Below, in pieces: positions 7,827 through 16,525 of a stretch of DNA of 64,000 bases (position 1 is the first letter of the stretch; each line of letters starts with the position of its first letter). The stretch comes from Holophagaceae bacterium. GTDB taxonomy: Bacteria > Acidobacteriota > Holophagae > Holophagales > Holophagaceae. The notes under the pieces are model-generated. The model was not told the DNA's origin. It searched no databases and saw only the letters and a list, made by a program, of their open reading frames with translations. The position numbers and the translations under genes were made by a program. The DNA lies in assembly GCA_016710635.1 (NCBI GenBank), contig JADJVL010000002.1:248001-312000 (forward strand). The letters are read 5' to 3'.

Positions 7827-8412
7827 GGCTGAAGTCCAGTGTTTTTCGTAATTTAGCAAGACTTTGGAAGAGTGTGGCCTTCACGGTGCCCTCGGCACAG
7901 CCGAGATCCTCGGCAATGCGCTTCACCGGGCGTTCGTGGACGTAGTAGGCCAAGACCATGGCCTTCTGCCGGGGCGTCAGGTGCTCCAGGGCTTCCTGGA
8001 GGGCCTTGAGCTTTCGGCTCTTGTCCACGTCATCCCAAGGAGAGGGATGGTGGGGATCGGGTGCGTCAAAGGCCTCGGGGGTTGGTAGCTCCCGACCCCG
8101 TTTACGCAGGTGGTCGGTCGCCGCATTAGCCGCCAGGGTAAAAATCCATGCCGACACGGGTCGACCGGCTTCGAAACGGTGTTTGTGTTGCAGGCATTTC
8201 AAGAACACCTCCTGCACCAGTTCCTGGACCACACCGCCCTCGCCCTGGAGGCGGCGGTACAGGAAGGCGGCCACGGGCCTTTCGAAGCGGGCCATGAGAT
8301 GGGCCAGAGCCTCCTCTCGGCCCTCTTTGAGCTCGGCCATCCAATATTCGGGACTCCCCTCCTCGGGGGGGGGCGGAGCGGGCTTTTGCGCTTCCAGCCC
8401 TTCCTGGGTCAT
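7813..8412 (-). CDS. ECF-type RNA polymerase sigma factor
   Basis: 199 residues. Region 2 is seen in 'LMARFERPVAAFLYRRL', 'ELVQEVFLKCLQHKHRFEAG' and 'SAWIFTLAANAATDHLRKRGRE' (about residues 40-110), and region 4 in 'LTPRQKAMVLAYYVHERPVKRIAEDLGCAEGTVKATLFQSLAKLRK' split over about 145-190. The sigma-3 region is absent, as usual for the extracytoplasmic group. The start overlaps the upstream lipoprotein gene by four bases (ATGA) and the end overlaps the membrane-protein gene, so the four genes from 9458 to 6337 are one coupled unit. The sigma factor probably transcribes its own operon, but no promoter pair could be assigned with confidence. Confidence 0.93.
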   Translation of the reverse strand: MTQEGLEAQKPAPPPPEEGSPEYWMAELKEGREEALAHLMARFERPVAAFLYRRLQGEGGVVQELVQEVFLKCLQHKHRFEAGRPVSAWIFTLAANAATDHLRKRGRELPTPEAFDAPDPHHPSPWDDVDKSRKLKALQEALEHLTPRQKAMVLAYYVHERPVKRIAEDLGCAEGTVKATLFQSLAKLRKTLDFSHATA

Positions 8413-9458
8413 GTGGAGGGTCCCGGGGGTTTGAATTTCATTCCGGGAACCCCCAGACGGCCCATGAGGGACTCGATCTGGCCCGTGGTAAGGGTGCAGC
8501 GCAAGGCCACCCGCTCCCGCTCCTGGATCAGCTCCGGCGCCACGCTGGGGGCGTTGGGCAAAGCGTTAGTCAAGGCCACTAGGCGCTGGAGCCACGGCGT
8601 GGCTTGGCTGATGCCCTCGGGCGTACCCACGAGGGCGAGTTCCAGCTTGTGGCCGTCCTTGGCCTCCTTGCCCGGGGCGACGCTCCAGGCGAGGACCGTG
8701 ATGCCTTTGGGGATCTCCTTGGACCAGTCCCCTGGGATCTGCTTCGCCGCCTTGTCCAGCCAGGCTTCAGGGGCAAGGAATCCCTGGACCGGGGCCGCGG
8801 GGTCGATCCAGGAGCCGGCCCGGGTGATGGGGGACCGTGGGCCTGGCGCCTGGTCGTTGGCCCGGCGTTGCAGGGCCTTCAGATCGCCAATCCAGATCCG
8901 GCCTCTTCCATCGGTGGCGGCCCTGAAATGGATCTGGTTGAGGTCGAGGATCACGAAGAGGGGGCAATCCCTTCCGTCGATCCGCATGCTGCCTTCCGGA
9001 GGGAAGGCTTCGGCCAAGGCGACCTGCAGCGCGTTGGGGTCCTGGAATCCGTCCAGCTGGAGCAGCAGGCTGGCGGCGGCCTCCGCGGGGTCGGGGCGAT
9101 GGCCGGGGGTGGTAAGGGTCTTTTCCAGGTCGGCGGCATAGAGCGTGATCCGCCCAGTCTCCGTCGCGGGGTTGATCCGGGCCTTTTTCAGGAAGAGGTC
9201 CAGGGCCTGGTCCGCCATCGGGAACTGGCCGATCAGGGTCTGGAATTCCTTGTGGTCCAGGAACCAGCCCACCCGGGTGCTCACGGCGATGCGGGCCTGG
9301 GAAGGGGCGCCCTTCATCCACTCGGGGCCCGGCACCGACCGGTCGCAACTGGTGATCGCGGCGAGACCGCCGCAGGCCGCCAGCAAGGCTGCGGCACCCA
9401 GAAAGCCACCACCCCGCAAAAACGCGGCAGCCAGATTCATTCGGAGGCGGGAGGGCAT
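8409..9458 (-). CDS. Lipoprotein of unknown function preceding the ECF sigma factor
   Basis: 349 residues with a leader ending 'AALLAACGG', a lipobox, so probably a lipid-anchored periplasmic protein. The mature part begins 'ARIAVSTRVGWFLDHKEFQTLIGQ' and contains 'ITLYAADLEKTL' and 'FPPEGSMRIDGRDCPLFVILDL'. The layout, with repeated statements about a bounded quantity per protein chain, is reminiscent of DUF3352-like secreted proteins, but I cannot name the family. It is the first gene of the sigma cluster and ends inside the sigma start, so it may be the signal sensor for the sigma/anti-sigma pair. That role is inference from operon order only. Confidence 0.7.
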   Translation of the reverse strand: MPSRLRMNLAAAFLRGGGFLGAAALLAACGGLAAITSCDRSVPGPEWMKGAPSQARIAVSTRVGWFLDHKEFQTLIGQFPMADQALDLFLKKARINPATETGRITLYAADLEKTLTTPGHRPDPAEAAASLLLQLDGFQDPNALQVALAEAFPPEGSMRIDGRDCPLFVILDLNQIHFRAATDGRGRIWIGDLKALQRRANDQAPGPRSPITRAGSWIDPAAPVQGFLAPEAWLDKAAKQIPGDWSKEIPKGITVLAWSVAPGKEAKDGHKLELALVGTPEGISQATPWLQRLVALTNALPNAPSVAPELIQERERVALRCTLTTGQIESLMGRLGVPGMKFKPPGPST

Positions 9459-9527
9459 GGGACTTCCTGGGACCCTTGCGCTACGCCCGGGAGGGGCTTC
9501 CCGCTTAGGGGCTGATGGATGGTAGCA

Positions 9528-9583
9528 GCCGGGCCTCAGGGAATTCGGGCCCGGCCATTTCCAGACTTCCCTATGGACATAGG
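9528..9583. promoter_or_regulatory. Hairpin and operator-like inverted repeat before the hybrid kinase
   Basis: Two structures lie in the divergent region between 9458 and 9626. GCCGGGCC (9528-9535) pairs with GGCCCGGC (9548-9555) around a 12-nt loop. CCTATG (9570-9575) and CATAGG (9578-9583) form a perfect inverted repeat 43 bases before the kinase start. The second could be a regulator site; neither has other support. Confidence 0.3.
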
Positions 9584-9625
9584 AATGGGGAAGGATGGCA
9601 GGCGACCCTTCCGACCAAGAACCTC

Positions 9626-11563
9626 ATGACCGACCAGCCCCTGAAGACCGTCCGTGTTCCCGAACCCATGGTTCCGCTGTTCCGTCTGGCGGAGGACGTG
9701 GTCTCGCGCTATTTCGGCCAGCGGGAGGACCGTCCCGAGATGGGCAGCATCGAGGTCTTCGGCCAGCGGTACATCCTGGTGCGGGCGGCCTCGCTCTCCG
9801 TGGAGTTCTTCACCCTGGTGGAGGAGATGTACGGCCCTGGACGGGAAGGCGATGCCGAGGAGTTCTCCCGCAACATCCTGTTCGATCTCGCCCACGCCAT
9901 CGGCAAGTCCGACGCCCGGAACTTCCACGCCAAGATGGGGCTGGAGGACCCCATCGCGCGGCTCTCCGCGGGGCCCGTCCACTTCGCCCACACCGGCTGG
10001 GCCTTCGTGGACATCTTCCCCGAGTCCAACCCGGTGCCGGGCCCCGACTACTGCCTCGTCTACGATCATCCCTACTCCTTCGAAAGCGAAGCCTGGGTTC
10101 AGTCCGGGCGGATCCGGCACCACCCTTCCTGCATCATGAACGCCGGCTACAGCTCGGGCTGGTGCGAGGAAAGCTTCGGCCTGCAGCTGGTCTCCAGCGA
10201 GATCCTCTGCCGCGCCAAGGGCGATGATTGCTGCCGCTTCATCATGGCCCCGCCGAGCCGCATCGAAGGCCGGGTCCAGGACTACATGGCGAACAGCCCG
10301 GCCCTGGCCAAGCGCATGGAGGCCCACAGCATCCCGGACTTCTTTTCCCGCAAGCGCCTGGAGGAGGAGCTGAAGGAAAGCCGGGCCCAGCTGGAGCGGC
10401 GCGTGGAGATGCGCACCCGGGAGCTCGTCGAGGCCGGCGAGCGGCTGAAGGCCGAGATGCTCGAGCGCCGTTCCGTGGAGGAGCGGCTGCGCCAGACGGA
10501 CAAGCTGGAGGCCATCGGCAGGCTGACCGGGGGCATCGCCCACGACTTCAACAACCTCCTCACGGTGATCCTGGGGTACACGAATCTGGCCCTCGACACC
10601 TTGTCCGGGGAGGAGGCGGCGCGGCCCCTCATCTCCGAAGTGCTGAAGGCCTCCGAGCGCGCGGCCTCCCTCACCCAGCAGCTCCTGGCCTTCAGCCGCC
10701 AGCAGGTGCTCAGCCCCAAGGTGCTCGATCTCAACGCGGTGGTCCAGAACCTGGCCACCATGCTGCGCCGGATCATCGGCGAACACATCGAGCTGGAGCT
10801 GATCCTTGATCCGGTCCGTCCCCGGATCATCGCCGACGCGGGCCAGATCGAGCAGGTGCTCATGAACCTGGCGGTGAACGCCCGGGATGCGATGCCCGCC
10901 GGGGGCCGTCTGCGCCTGGAGACCTGCGGAGCAGGAGATGGGGTGCGGATCCTGGTGAAGGACACTGGTGAAGGCATGTCCGAAGCCACCCTGGCGCGGA
11001 TCTTCGAGCCCTTCTTCACCACCAAGGAGCGGGGCAAAGGCACGGGACTGGGGCTTGCGACGGTCTACGGCATCGTCAGCCAGAGCCGCGGCGAGATCCT
11101 GGTCACGAGCCGCCTGGGCGAGGGGAGCCTCTTCGAGATCCGTCTGCCTGCGACCCAGGAGCCTCTCCCGGCGGAGCCGGCCGCCCTGGGGGCGCCGACG
11201 CCGGTCTCCGCCCGGACCATCCTGCTGGTCGAGGACGAGGAAGGGGTGAGAAACCTGTTCACCGAGGTCCTCGCCAAGGCGGGCTACCGGATCCTCGCCG
11301 CCGCCGACCCCGACGCGGCCCTGACGATTGCCGCAGGGGAGGTGTCCATCGACCTGCTCCTCACCGATGTGGTCATGCCTGGCATGAGCGGCAAGCAGCT
11401 GGCGCAGAAGCTGGGCGACGCCCGTCCAGGCCTGCGGGTGGTCTACATGTCCGGGTACACGGACCACATCCTGGAATCCGAGACGGGCGGCTGGGATTTC
11501 ATCCAGAAGCCCTGCTCCCTGGAGGAGCTGCACCGGAAGGTTCGCGAGGTGCTCGCACGTTGA
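9626..11563 (+). CDS. Hybrid histidine kinase with XylR_N/V4R sensor and receiver domain
   Basis: 645 residues from the ATG at 9626; upstream sequence in frame is not protein-like. Residues 1-215 resemble the XylR_N plus V4R ligand-binding module, with the typical Cys-rich end 'EILCRAKGDDCCRF'. A coiled-coil linker follows, then HisKA with 'GRLTGGIAHDFNNLL' (phospho-acceptor His near residue 305), an ATPase domain with 'NLAVNARDAM', 'DTGEGM' and 'GTGLGLATVYGIV', and a C-terminal receiver (about 533-645) with the acceptor Asp in 'LLLTDVVMPG'. It lacks membrane segments and so is a cytosolic sensor, probably of small aromatic or hydrophobic ligands if the V4R comparison holds. No DNA-binding partner is adjacent. 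A V4R sensor also occurs in the sigma-54 activator near 61 kb. Confidence 0.92.
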   Translation: MTDQPLKTVRVPEPMVPLFRLAEDVVSRYFGQREDRPEMGSIEVFGQRYILVRAASLSVEFFTLVEEMYGPGREGDAEEFSRNILFDLAHAIGKSDARNFHAKMGLEDPIARLSAGPVHFAHTGWAFVDIFPESNPVPGPDYCLVYDHPYSFESEAWVQSGRIRHHPSCIMNAGYSSGWCEESFGLQLVSSEILCRAKGDDCCRFIMAPPSRIEGRVQDYMANSPALAKRMEAHSIPDFFSRKRLEEELKESRAQLERRVEMRTRELVEAGERLKAEMLERRSVEERLRQTDKLEAIGRLTGGIAHDFNNLLTVILGYTNLALDTLSGEEAARPLISEVLKASERAASLTQQLLAFSRQQVLSPKVLDLNAVVQNLATMLRRIIGEHIELELILDPVRPRIIADAGQIEQVLMNLAVNARDAMPAGGRLRLETCGAGDGVRILVKDTGEGMSEATLARIFEPFFTTKERGKGTGLGLATVYGIVSQSRGEILVTSRLGEGSLFEIRLPATQEPLPAEPAALGAPTPVSARTILLVEDEEGVRNLFTEVLAKAGYRILAAADPDAALTIAAGEVSIDLLLTDVVMPGMSGKQLAQKLGDARPGLRVVYMSGYTDHILESETGGWDFIQKPCSLEELHRKVREVLAR

Positions 11564-11584
11564 CGGGGCTTGGCGCCGCAGCGG

Positions 11585-14500
11585 TCAGGAAGGGCTGGTC
11601 GTCCGGTCCCGGTGAAGGTACTCCGTGGCGTCGCCCGCGGTCATGGGCCGGCTGAGGTAGTAGCCCTGCATGGCGTGGCAGCCCACCCGGCGCAGGAAGT
11701 CCAGCTGGCCCTGGGTCTCCACGCCCTCCGCCAGGACCTGCATCCCGAGGCTGCGGCCGAGGTTGACGATGGCTTCCACGATGGCGGTGCTGTCGCGGCT
11801 TCCGGCCCGCGGCTCGATGCCGCGCACGAAGGACTGGTCGACCTTCAGCGTGTCGATGGGCAGGCGCTGCAGGTAGGCGAGGGAGGAGTAGCCGGTGCCA
11901 AAATCGTCGATGGCGAGGCTGACGCCCATCTCCCGCATGGTCCGGAGGCGCTTGGAGGCGTGGGAAGCATCCTGCATGACGACGCCTTCGGTGATCTCGA
12001 GTTCCAGCCCCGAGGCCTGGAGGCGCGCCGAATCCAGGGCCCGCGCCACGGTGCGGTTCCAGTCCACCTGGTCGAACTGGACCGTGGACACATTCACCGC
12101 CACCCGCAGGCCCATGTGGCCGTCCGCGCGCCACACGGCGCACTGGTGGCAGGCCTCCTCCAGCACCCACTTGCCGATGGGCAGGATGAGTCCGCACTCT
12201 TCCGCCAGAGGGATGAACTTGGACGGGGGCACGTCGCCGAATTTCGGGTGGGTCCACCGCAGGAGCGCCTCGAAGCCCACCAGCCGGCCGTCGGCGAGGT
12301 GCTGGGGCTGGTAGGCCAGCCGCAGTTCGCCGCGCCCCAGGGCCTGCCGCAGCTGCTGCTCCAGGTCCATCCGCCCCACTAGCTGGGCGTTCAGTTCGGC
12401 GGTGTAGCACTGGAAGCCGTTGCGTCCCATGGCCTTGGCCTTGTACATGGCCGCGTCCGCATGGCGCTGGAGGGTCTCCTGCTCCTGGCCGTCCTCGGGA
12501 TAGAAGCTGATGCCGATGCTGGCGGAGATCACCAGTTCCTGCCCGGCGATCTCGAACGGCTCCTTGAGGGCTTGCAGCAACTGCTGGGCGACCCGGGCGG
12601 AAGCGCGGGTGTCCCGCGTGTTCACGAGCACCACCATGAACTCGTCGCCCCCCATGCGGGCCAGGGTGTCGGAGTTGCGGACGACCTTGCGGAAGCGGGC
12701 GGCCACCTGGGTCAGCAGCAGGTCCCCGGCCTGATGGCCGAGGCTGTCGTTCACCCGCTTGAAGCCGTCCAGATCGATGAACATGACCGCCAGGCGCTGC
12801 CCCTGCCGCCGGGCGTTGTGCATGGCCTGGGAGAGGCGGTCCTGGAAGAGCAGGCGGTTCGGCAGGCCGGTCAGGGCGTCGTACTGGGCCTGGTGCACCA
12901 GCCGTTCGGAGAGCTGGGAATGCTCGATGGCCAGGGCCGCCAGCCGCGCCGCCGCCGCGAGGAGCTCCCGTTCATGCCGGCTCGGGGCCCGGCTCCCCGC
13001 GCGGTGGAAGATGACGAGGCCCAAAGGGTCGCCGAGGGCAGATGCGATGGGTGCCGAGGATGAGACCGTCAGTCCGTGGGCATCGAGAAGGCGCTGGTAG
13101 GCCGCCCATGAGGGGCCCTCGGGCTGTTCCAGCGCATCCCGCAGCGCGTCCTCGAGGAGGGCCGGATCCAGGGCCAGCAGCAGCGCCGGCGGCAGGCTGG
13201 GAGCTCCCGCGAGGTGCAGGACGCCCTCGCGCCGCCGCAGCACAAGGCACGAAACGCCGCCGAGCTGGTGCTCCACCATCCGCGCGAGGTGGTCGAGCAC
13301 GGATTCCAGGGGCAGGTTCTGGGCGACCATCTCCAGCAGTTCCGCCTGCTCCTGTTCCAGGCGTTCCACAAGCTTGCGCTCGGTGATGTCGATGAGGGTG
13401 CCCTCGATGACGGAGGGGCCGTCGGGCGTGGGCTGGGCGAGGGTGACGTTCTCCAGGACCCAGACGGTGCTGCCGTCCTTGCGGCGCAGGCAGGACTCGT
13501 AGTTCGCCAGGAAGCCCTGGGCCCGGAGGTCCGCGAGGAACTGCTCCCGGTCCGCCACGTCGAAATAGACTTCCCGCACGTCCTGGGCCAGGAGCTCCCG
13601 CTTGGAGGCGTAGCCCAGGATGCGGGCGCAGGCCTCGTTGCAGTCGTACATGTTGCCCGCCGTGTCGGTCCGGAAGACCCCTGCGAGGTTGTGCTCGAAG
13701 AGGGACCGGTAGCGGGATTCGGAATCCCGCAGCAGGTCCAGCATGACCTTGCGTTCCGAGGCGTCGCGGATCACCGAGAGCCGGGCGGCCTTCCCCTGGA
13801 AGGCGTGGGGCACCGTGCTCACCTCGATGGGGAACTCGGTGCCGTCCCGGCGGAGGCCGAAGCTTTCGAGGGTGCCGTCCCCGCTCCAGCCCCCCATGGT
13901 CCGGTGGCGGCGGCGTTCCGTTTCGGGGAGGACGTCCACGATGGGCCGCTCCGTGAGGGTGCCTTCGGGATGGCCGAAAATCCGCTCGAAGGCCCGGTTG
14001 ACGTAGAGGATGCGGCCTTCCGAATGGACGGACACGCCATCGGGCAGGGCGTCGAAGACCGCCCGCAGCCGGGCTTCGCTTTCCTCCAGCTCGCGGGCCG
14101 CCCGCAGCCGCTGGAGCGCCAGGCCCGCGGCCCCCGCCAGACCTTCAATTCCGTGGATGCGGTCCTCTTCAAGGGAGATGCGCTCCGGAGCCCGGCTGGC
14201 CCCCATGAGCATCCCGAAATCCACGCCTTCGTGAAAGAGCGGGACCGACAGGAAGGTGCCGGCTTCGGCCCCCGCCGGCCCGCGGCCCCGAAGGTCCGCT
14301 TCGCGGGCCGCGTCCAGGGCGACGAAGGCCCGGCCATGGCCATGGGCCCGGAACCAGCGCTGCACCACGGGGATCGGCGCTTCCGTCCGCCAGCGCGGAT
14401 CGACGGGGATGGCCTGGGCGTCCGGCGCGGGGAGGTCCCCGCTGGCGAAGCGGCTGAGCCACCAGTGGGGAAGGGGGGCGAGCGTCCGGGCGGCTTCAAG

Positions 14501-15334
14501 GAGTCTGGCCATGAGCTCGTCCTCGGTGCTGGCGACGGCGAAGGCCTTGGAGGCTTCCGCGAGGACCCGGGCCTGGGCGATTCCCCGTTCGAGGGCCTGC
14601 TGGGTGGCGAGACGGTCCGTCAGGTCGAAGCCCATGCCGAGGAGGGTGGTCCGGCCCTGGTAGCGCGTGGTGGTGGCGTGGAGTTCCACGGGACACGAAC
14701 TGCCGTCCTTCTTCAGGCAGGACAGGGTGTGGTGGCGCAGGCCCTCGTCCCCGGCCAGGCGCTGGCGGTAGCCCTCCGCCATCCGCTCACGGTCTTCGGG
14801 CACGAGGAGGTCCATCAGAGGCAGGCCCGCGGCGATGTCCTCTTCGGAATAGCCCGTGAAGCGCCGCATGGCGGGGTTGGCGTAGATGATCCTGCCCTCC
14901 TGGGCGAGATACACCCCCAAGGGAGAAGCCTCCACCAGCTTCTGGAAGAGGCGCTCGCTGTCCTTCAGCGCGTCCTGGATGCGCTGCTGGTCCGTGAGGT
15001 CGTGGATGGTGGCGAGGATCGCGGGCTGGCCCTCGAAGTCCAGGGCCTGGGTGGTGACCTCCACCTCCATGGCGCGGCCGTCCGCCCGCAGATGGGTCCA
15101 GGGACCCGAGCGGAGCTGGGCTTTGGGCCCGGGCTGGCAGAGCAGGCAGGGCGCTTCGCCATGGGGCCGGAGCTGGCCGGCATCCATGGCGAGGAACACC
15201 TCCCTGGGATGGCCGTAGGCCTCGACGGCGGCGTCATTCACGTCCAGGAAGCGGTGGGTGTCCCGGGCCACGATCCACATGGGCAGCGGATTGCCGTGAA
15301 AGAGCAGTTGGGAGGCGCTGTCGTCGCGGCGCAT
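11585..15334 (-). CDS. Multi-sensor GGDEF-EAL protein (c-di-GMP turnover)
   Basis: 1249 residues, no membrane segments. In order: PAS (about 10-120), PAS (130-250), GAF-like (260-400), PAS (415-530), PAS (540-660), GAF-like (670-800), GGDEF (810-970) and EAL (985-1235). The GGDEF active site is intact ('LARMGGDEFMVVL', near residue 896), as are EAL ('GFEALLRW', near 1021), 'AIDDFGTGYSSL' and 'LAEGVET'. Both synthesis and breakdown of cyclic di-GMP are therefore possible; which dominates cannot be told from sequence. It is convergent with the hybrid kinase, with about 20 bases between them, and there is no evident operon partner. It is probably cytosolic and responds to several small signals. 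Confidence 0.95.
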   Translation of the reverse strand: MRRDDSASQLLFHGNPLPMWIVARDTHRFLDVNDAAVEAYGHPREVFLAMDAGQLRPHGEAPCLLCQPGPKAQLRSGPWTHLRADGRAMEVEVTTQALDFEGQPAILATIHDLTDQQRIQDALKDSERLFQKLVEASPLGVYLAQEGRIIYANPAMRRFTGYSEEDIAAGLPLMDLLVPEDRERMAEGYRQRLAGDEGLRHHTLSCLKKDGSSCPVELHATTTRYQGRTTLLGMGFDLTDRLATQQALERGIAQARVLAEASKAFAVASTEDELMARLLEAARTLAPLPHWWLSRFASGDLPAPDAQAIPVDPRWRTEAPIPVVQRWFRAHGHGRAFVALDAAREADLRGRGPAGAEAGTFLSVPLFHEGVDFGMLMGASRAPERISLEEDRIHGIEGLAGAAGLALQRLRAARELEESEARLRAVFDALPDGVSVHSEGRILYVNRAFERIFGHPEGTLTERPIVDVLPETERRRHRTMGGWSGDGTLESFGLRRDGTEFPIEVSTVPHAFQGKAARLSVIRDASERKVMLDLLRDSESRYRSLFEHNLAGVFRTDTAGNMYDCNEACARILGYASKRELLAQDVREVYFDVADREQFLADLRAQGFLANYESCLRRKDGSTVWVLENVTLAQPTPDGPSVIEGTLIDITERKLVERLEQEQAELLEMVAQNLPLESVLDHLARMVEHQLGGVSCLVLRRREGVLHLAGAPSLPPALLLALDPALLEDALRDALEQPEGPSWAAYQRLLDAHGLTVSSSAPIASALGDPLGLVIFHRAGSRAPSRHERELLAAAARLAALAIEHSQLSERLVHQAQYDALTGLPNRLLFQDRLSQAMHNARRQGQRLAVMFIDLDGFKRVNDSLGHQAGDLLLTQVAARFRKVVRNSDTLARMGGDEFMVVLVNTRDTRASARVAQQLLQALKEPFEIAGQELVISASIGISFYPEDGQEQETLQRHADAAMYKAKAMGRNGFQCYTAELNAQLVGRMDLEQQLRQALGRGELRLAYQPQHLADGRLVGFEALLRWTHPKFGDVPPSKFIPLAEECGLILPIGKWVLEEACHQCAVWRADGHMGLRVAVNVSTVQFDQVDWNRTVARALDSARLQASGLELEITEGVVMQDASHASKRLRTMREMGVSLAIDDFGTGYSSLAYLQRLPIDTLKVDQSFVRGIEPRAGSRDSTAIVEAIVNLGRSLGMQVLAEGVETQGQLDFLRRVGCHAMQGYYLSRPMTAGDATEYLHRDRTTSPS

Positions 15335-15367
15335 GCGGGTGGTCCTGGGAGGAGGGAAGGTCCTATC

Positions 15368-16525
15368 CTACAGCCCCGGCGGAGGTGAATCCCCTGCTTC
15401 GTCCCTGCGGAAACGGAGGCCCTTCAGCCGGTGCGCGACGAAACCAGCCGCCACCCCGGCCACCGGCCCGAGGCCCAGGCAACCCGCAGCGGTCAGCAGC
15501 GTCAGTGGCAGGTCCTTGGCCGACCGCGCCGCCTCCGCCAGGGCCAGCCCGCTGAAGGCCAGCATCACCCCCAGCAAGGCCTTGGGGAAGGCGATGCACA
15601 AGGCCATGAGGCTGGATCCGAAGGCGATGGCAAGGACCAGTTTCCCGGCGCCCAGCATGAGGATCGCGCCATTGGTCCGAGCCCCGAACTTGACCTGCCC
15701 GGCGAGGCCGCCGGCGCCGTGGCACATGGGCACCGCGCCGAACCAGCCCGAGACCAGGTTCATCAGCCCGACGCTCACCGCGACCTTGCGCTCGCTCAGG
15801 GGATGCTGGGGGAAGAGGTCCCGGGAGAGGGCGCAGACCGCGACGACGGAATTGAGCAGGGTGAGGGGCAGCTGCGGGATGGCCGCGGCGAAGAGGGCCT
15901 GCTTGAAGTCCGCGGCGGAAAAAGGCAGCAGGGCCGGCAGGTGCAGGCCCAGGGTCAGTTTTGAAGCGGCCTCCGGGTTCCGGAACAGGGTCACGGCGAG
16001 GCCCGTGGCGAAGACGAGCAGGGCCACGGGAAGGCGCCGGGAGTCGCGAAGCCGCCACGCCAGGGCGGCGGCGGGCAGGGCGAGGACCCACCGGTCCAGT
16101 CCGGAAGCCAGGACCAGTTCGCCGCCCTTCACCGCCAGGCTGAGGCCCAGGGCCAGCTGGAGGCCGCGGACCACCTCGTCGGGGATGAGCCTGGTGAGCC
16201 GTTCTGCGAGGCCAAGCACTCCGACCACCAGGACGAGGCCGCTCACCAGCAGGCCGGCGGCGGCCACCTGGGGTCCCGTGAGACCCTGGGTGATGGCCAC
16301 GGCGGCGATGGCTTTCATCGGCTGCACCGCCATCGGCACGCTGAACATGAGTCCTGTGGCGACGTTCAGCAGTCCGGCGAAGAAGAGGGTCACGCCGAAG
16401 TCGAGGCCCGTGGCTTGGCTGATGCCGACCACCAGCGGCAGAAAGGTGCCGAGATCCCCCAGGGCTCCGCTGGCTTCCTGGGCATCCCACCGCGCGCCTC
16501 TCAGGCGATCCAGCACGGAGGTCAT
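15368..16525 (-). CDS. MOT1-type molybdate/sulfate transporter
   Basis: 385 residues and about ten hydrophobic helices. The segments 'GALGDLGTFLPLVVGIS', 'VPMAVQPMKAIAAVAI' and 'VPMCHGAGGLAGQVKFGART' are the conserved blocks of the MOT1 branch of the SulP superfamily, which in plants carries molybdate with high affinity. The bacterial members lack the STAS domain, as here. Its ATG overlaps the end of the upstream gene by four bases, so the two are co-translated. No molybdenum cofactor gene or molybdate-binding motif is nearby, so the substrate (molybdate or sulfate) is from family knowledge. Confidence 0.88.
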   Translation of the reverse strand: MTSVLDRLRGARWDAQEASGALGDLGTFLPLVVGISQATGLDFGVTLFFAGLLNVATGLMFSVPMAVQPMKAIAAVAITQGLTGPQVAAAGLLVSGLVLVVGVLGLAERLTRLIPDEVVRGLQLALGLSLAVKGGELVLASGLDRWVLALPAAALAWRLRDSRRLPVALLVFATGLAVTLFRNPEAASKLTLGLHLPALLPFSAADFKQALFAAAIPQLPLTLLNSVVAVCALSRDLFPQHPLSERKVAVSVGLMNLVSGWFGAVPMCHGAGGLAGQVKFGARTNGAILMLGAGKLVLAIAFGSSLMALCIAFPKALLGVMLAFSGLALAEAARSAKDLPLTLLTAAGCLGLGPVAGVAAGFVAHRLKGLRFRRDEAGDSPPPGL

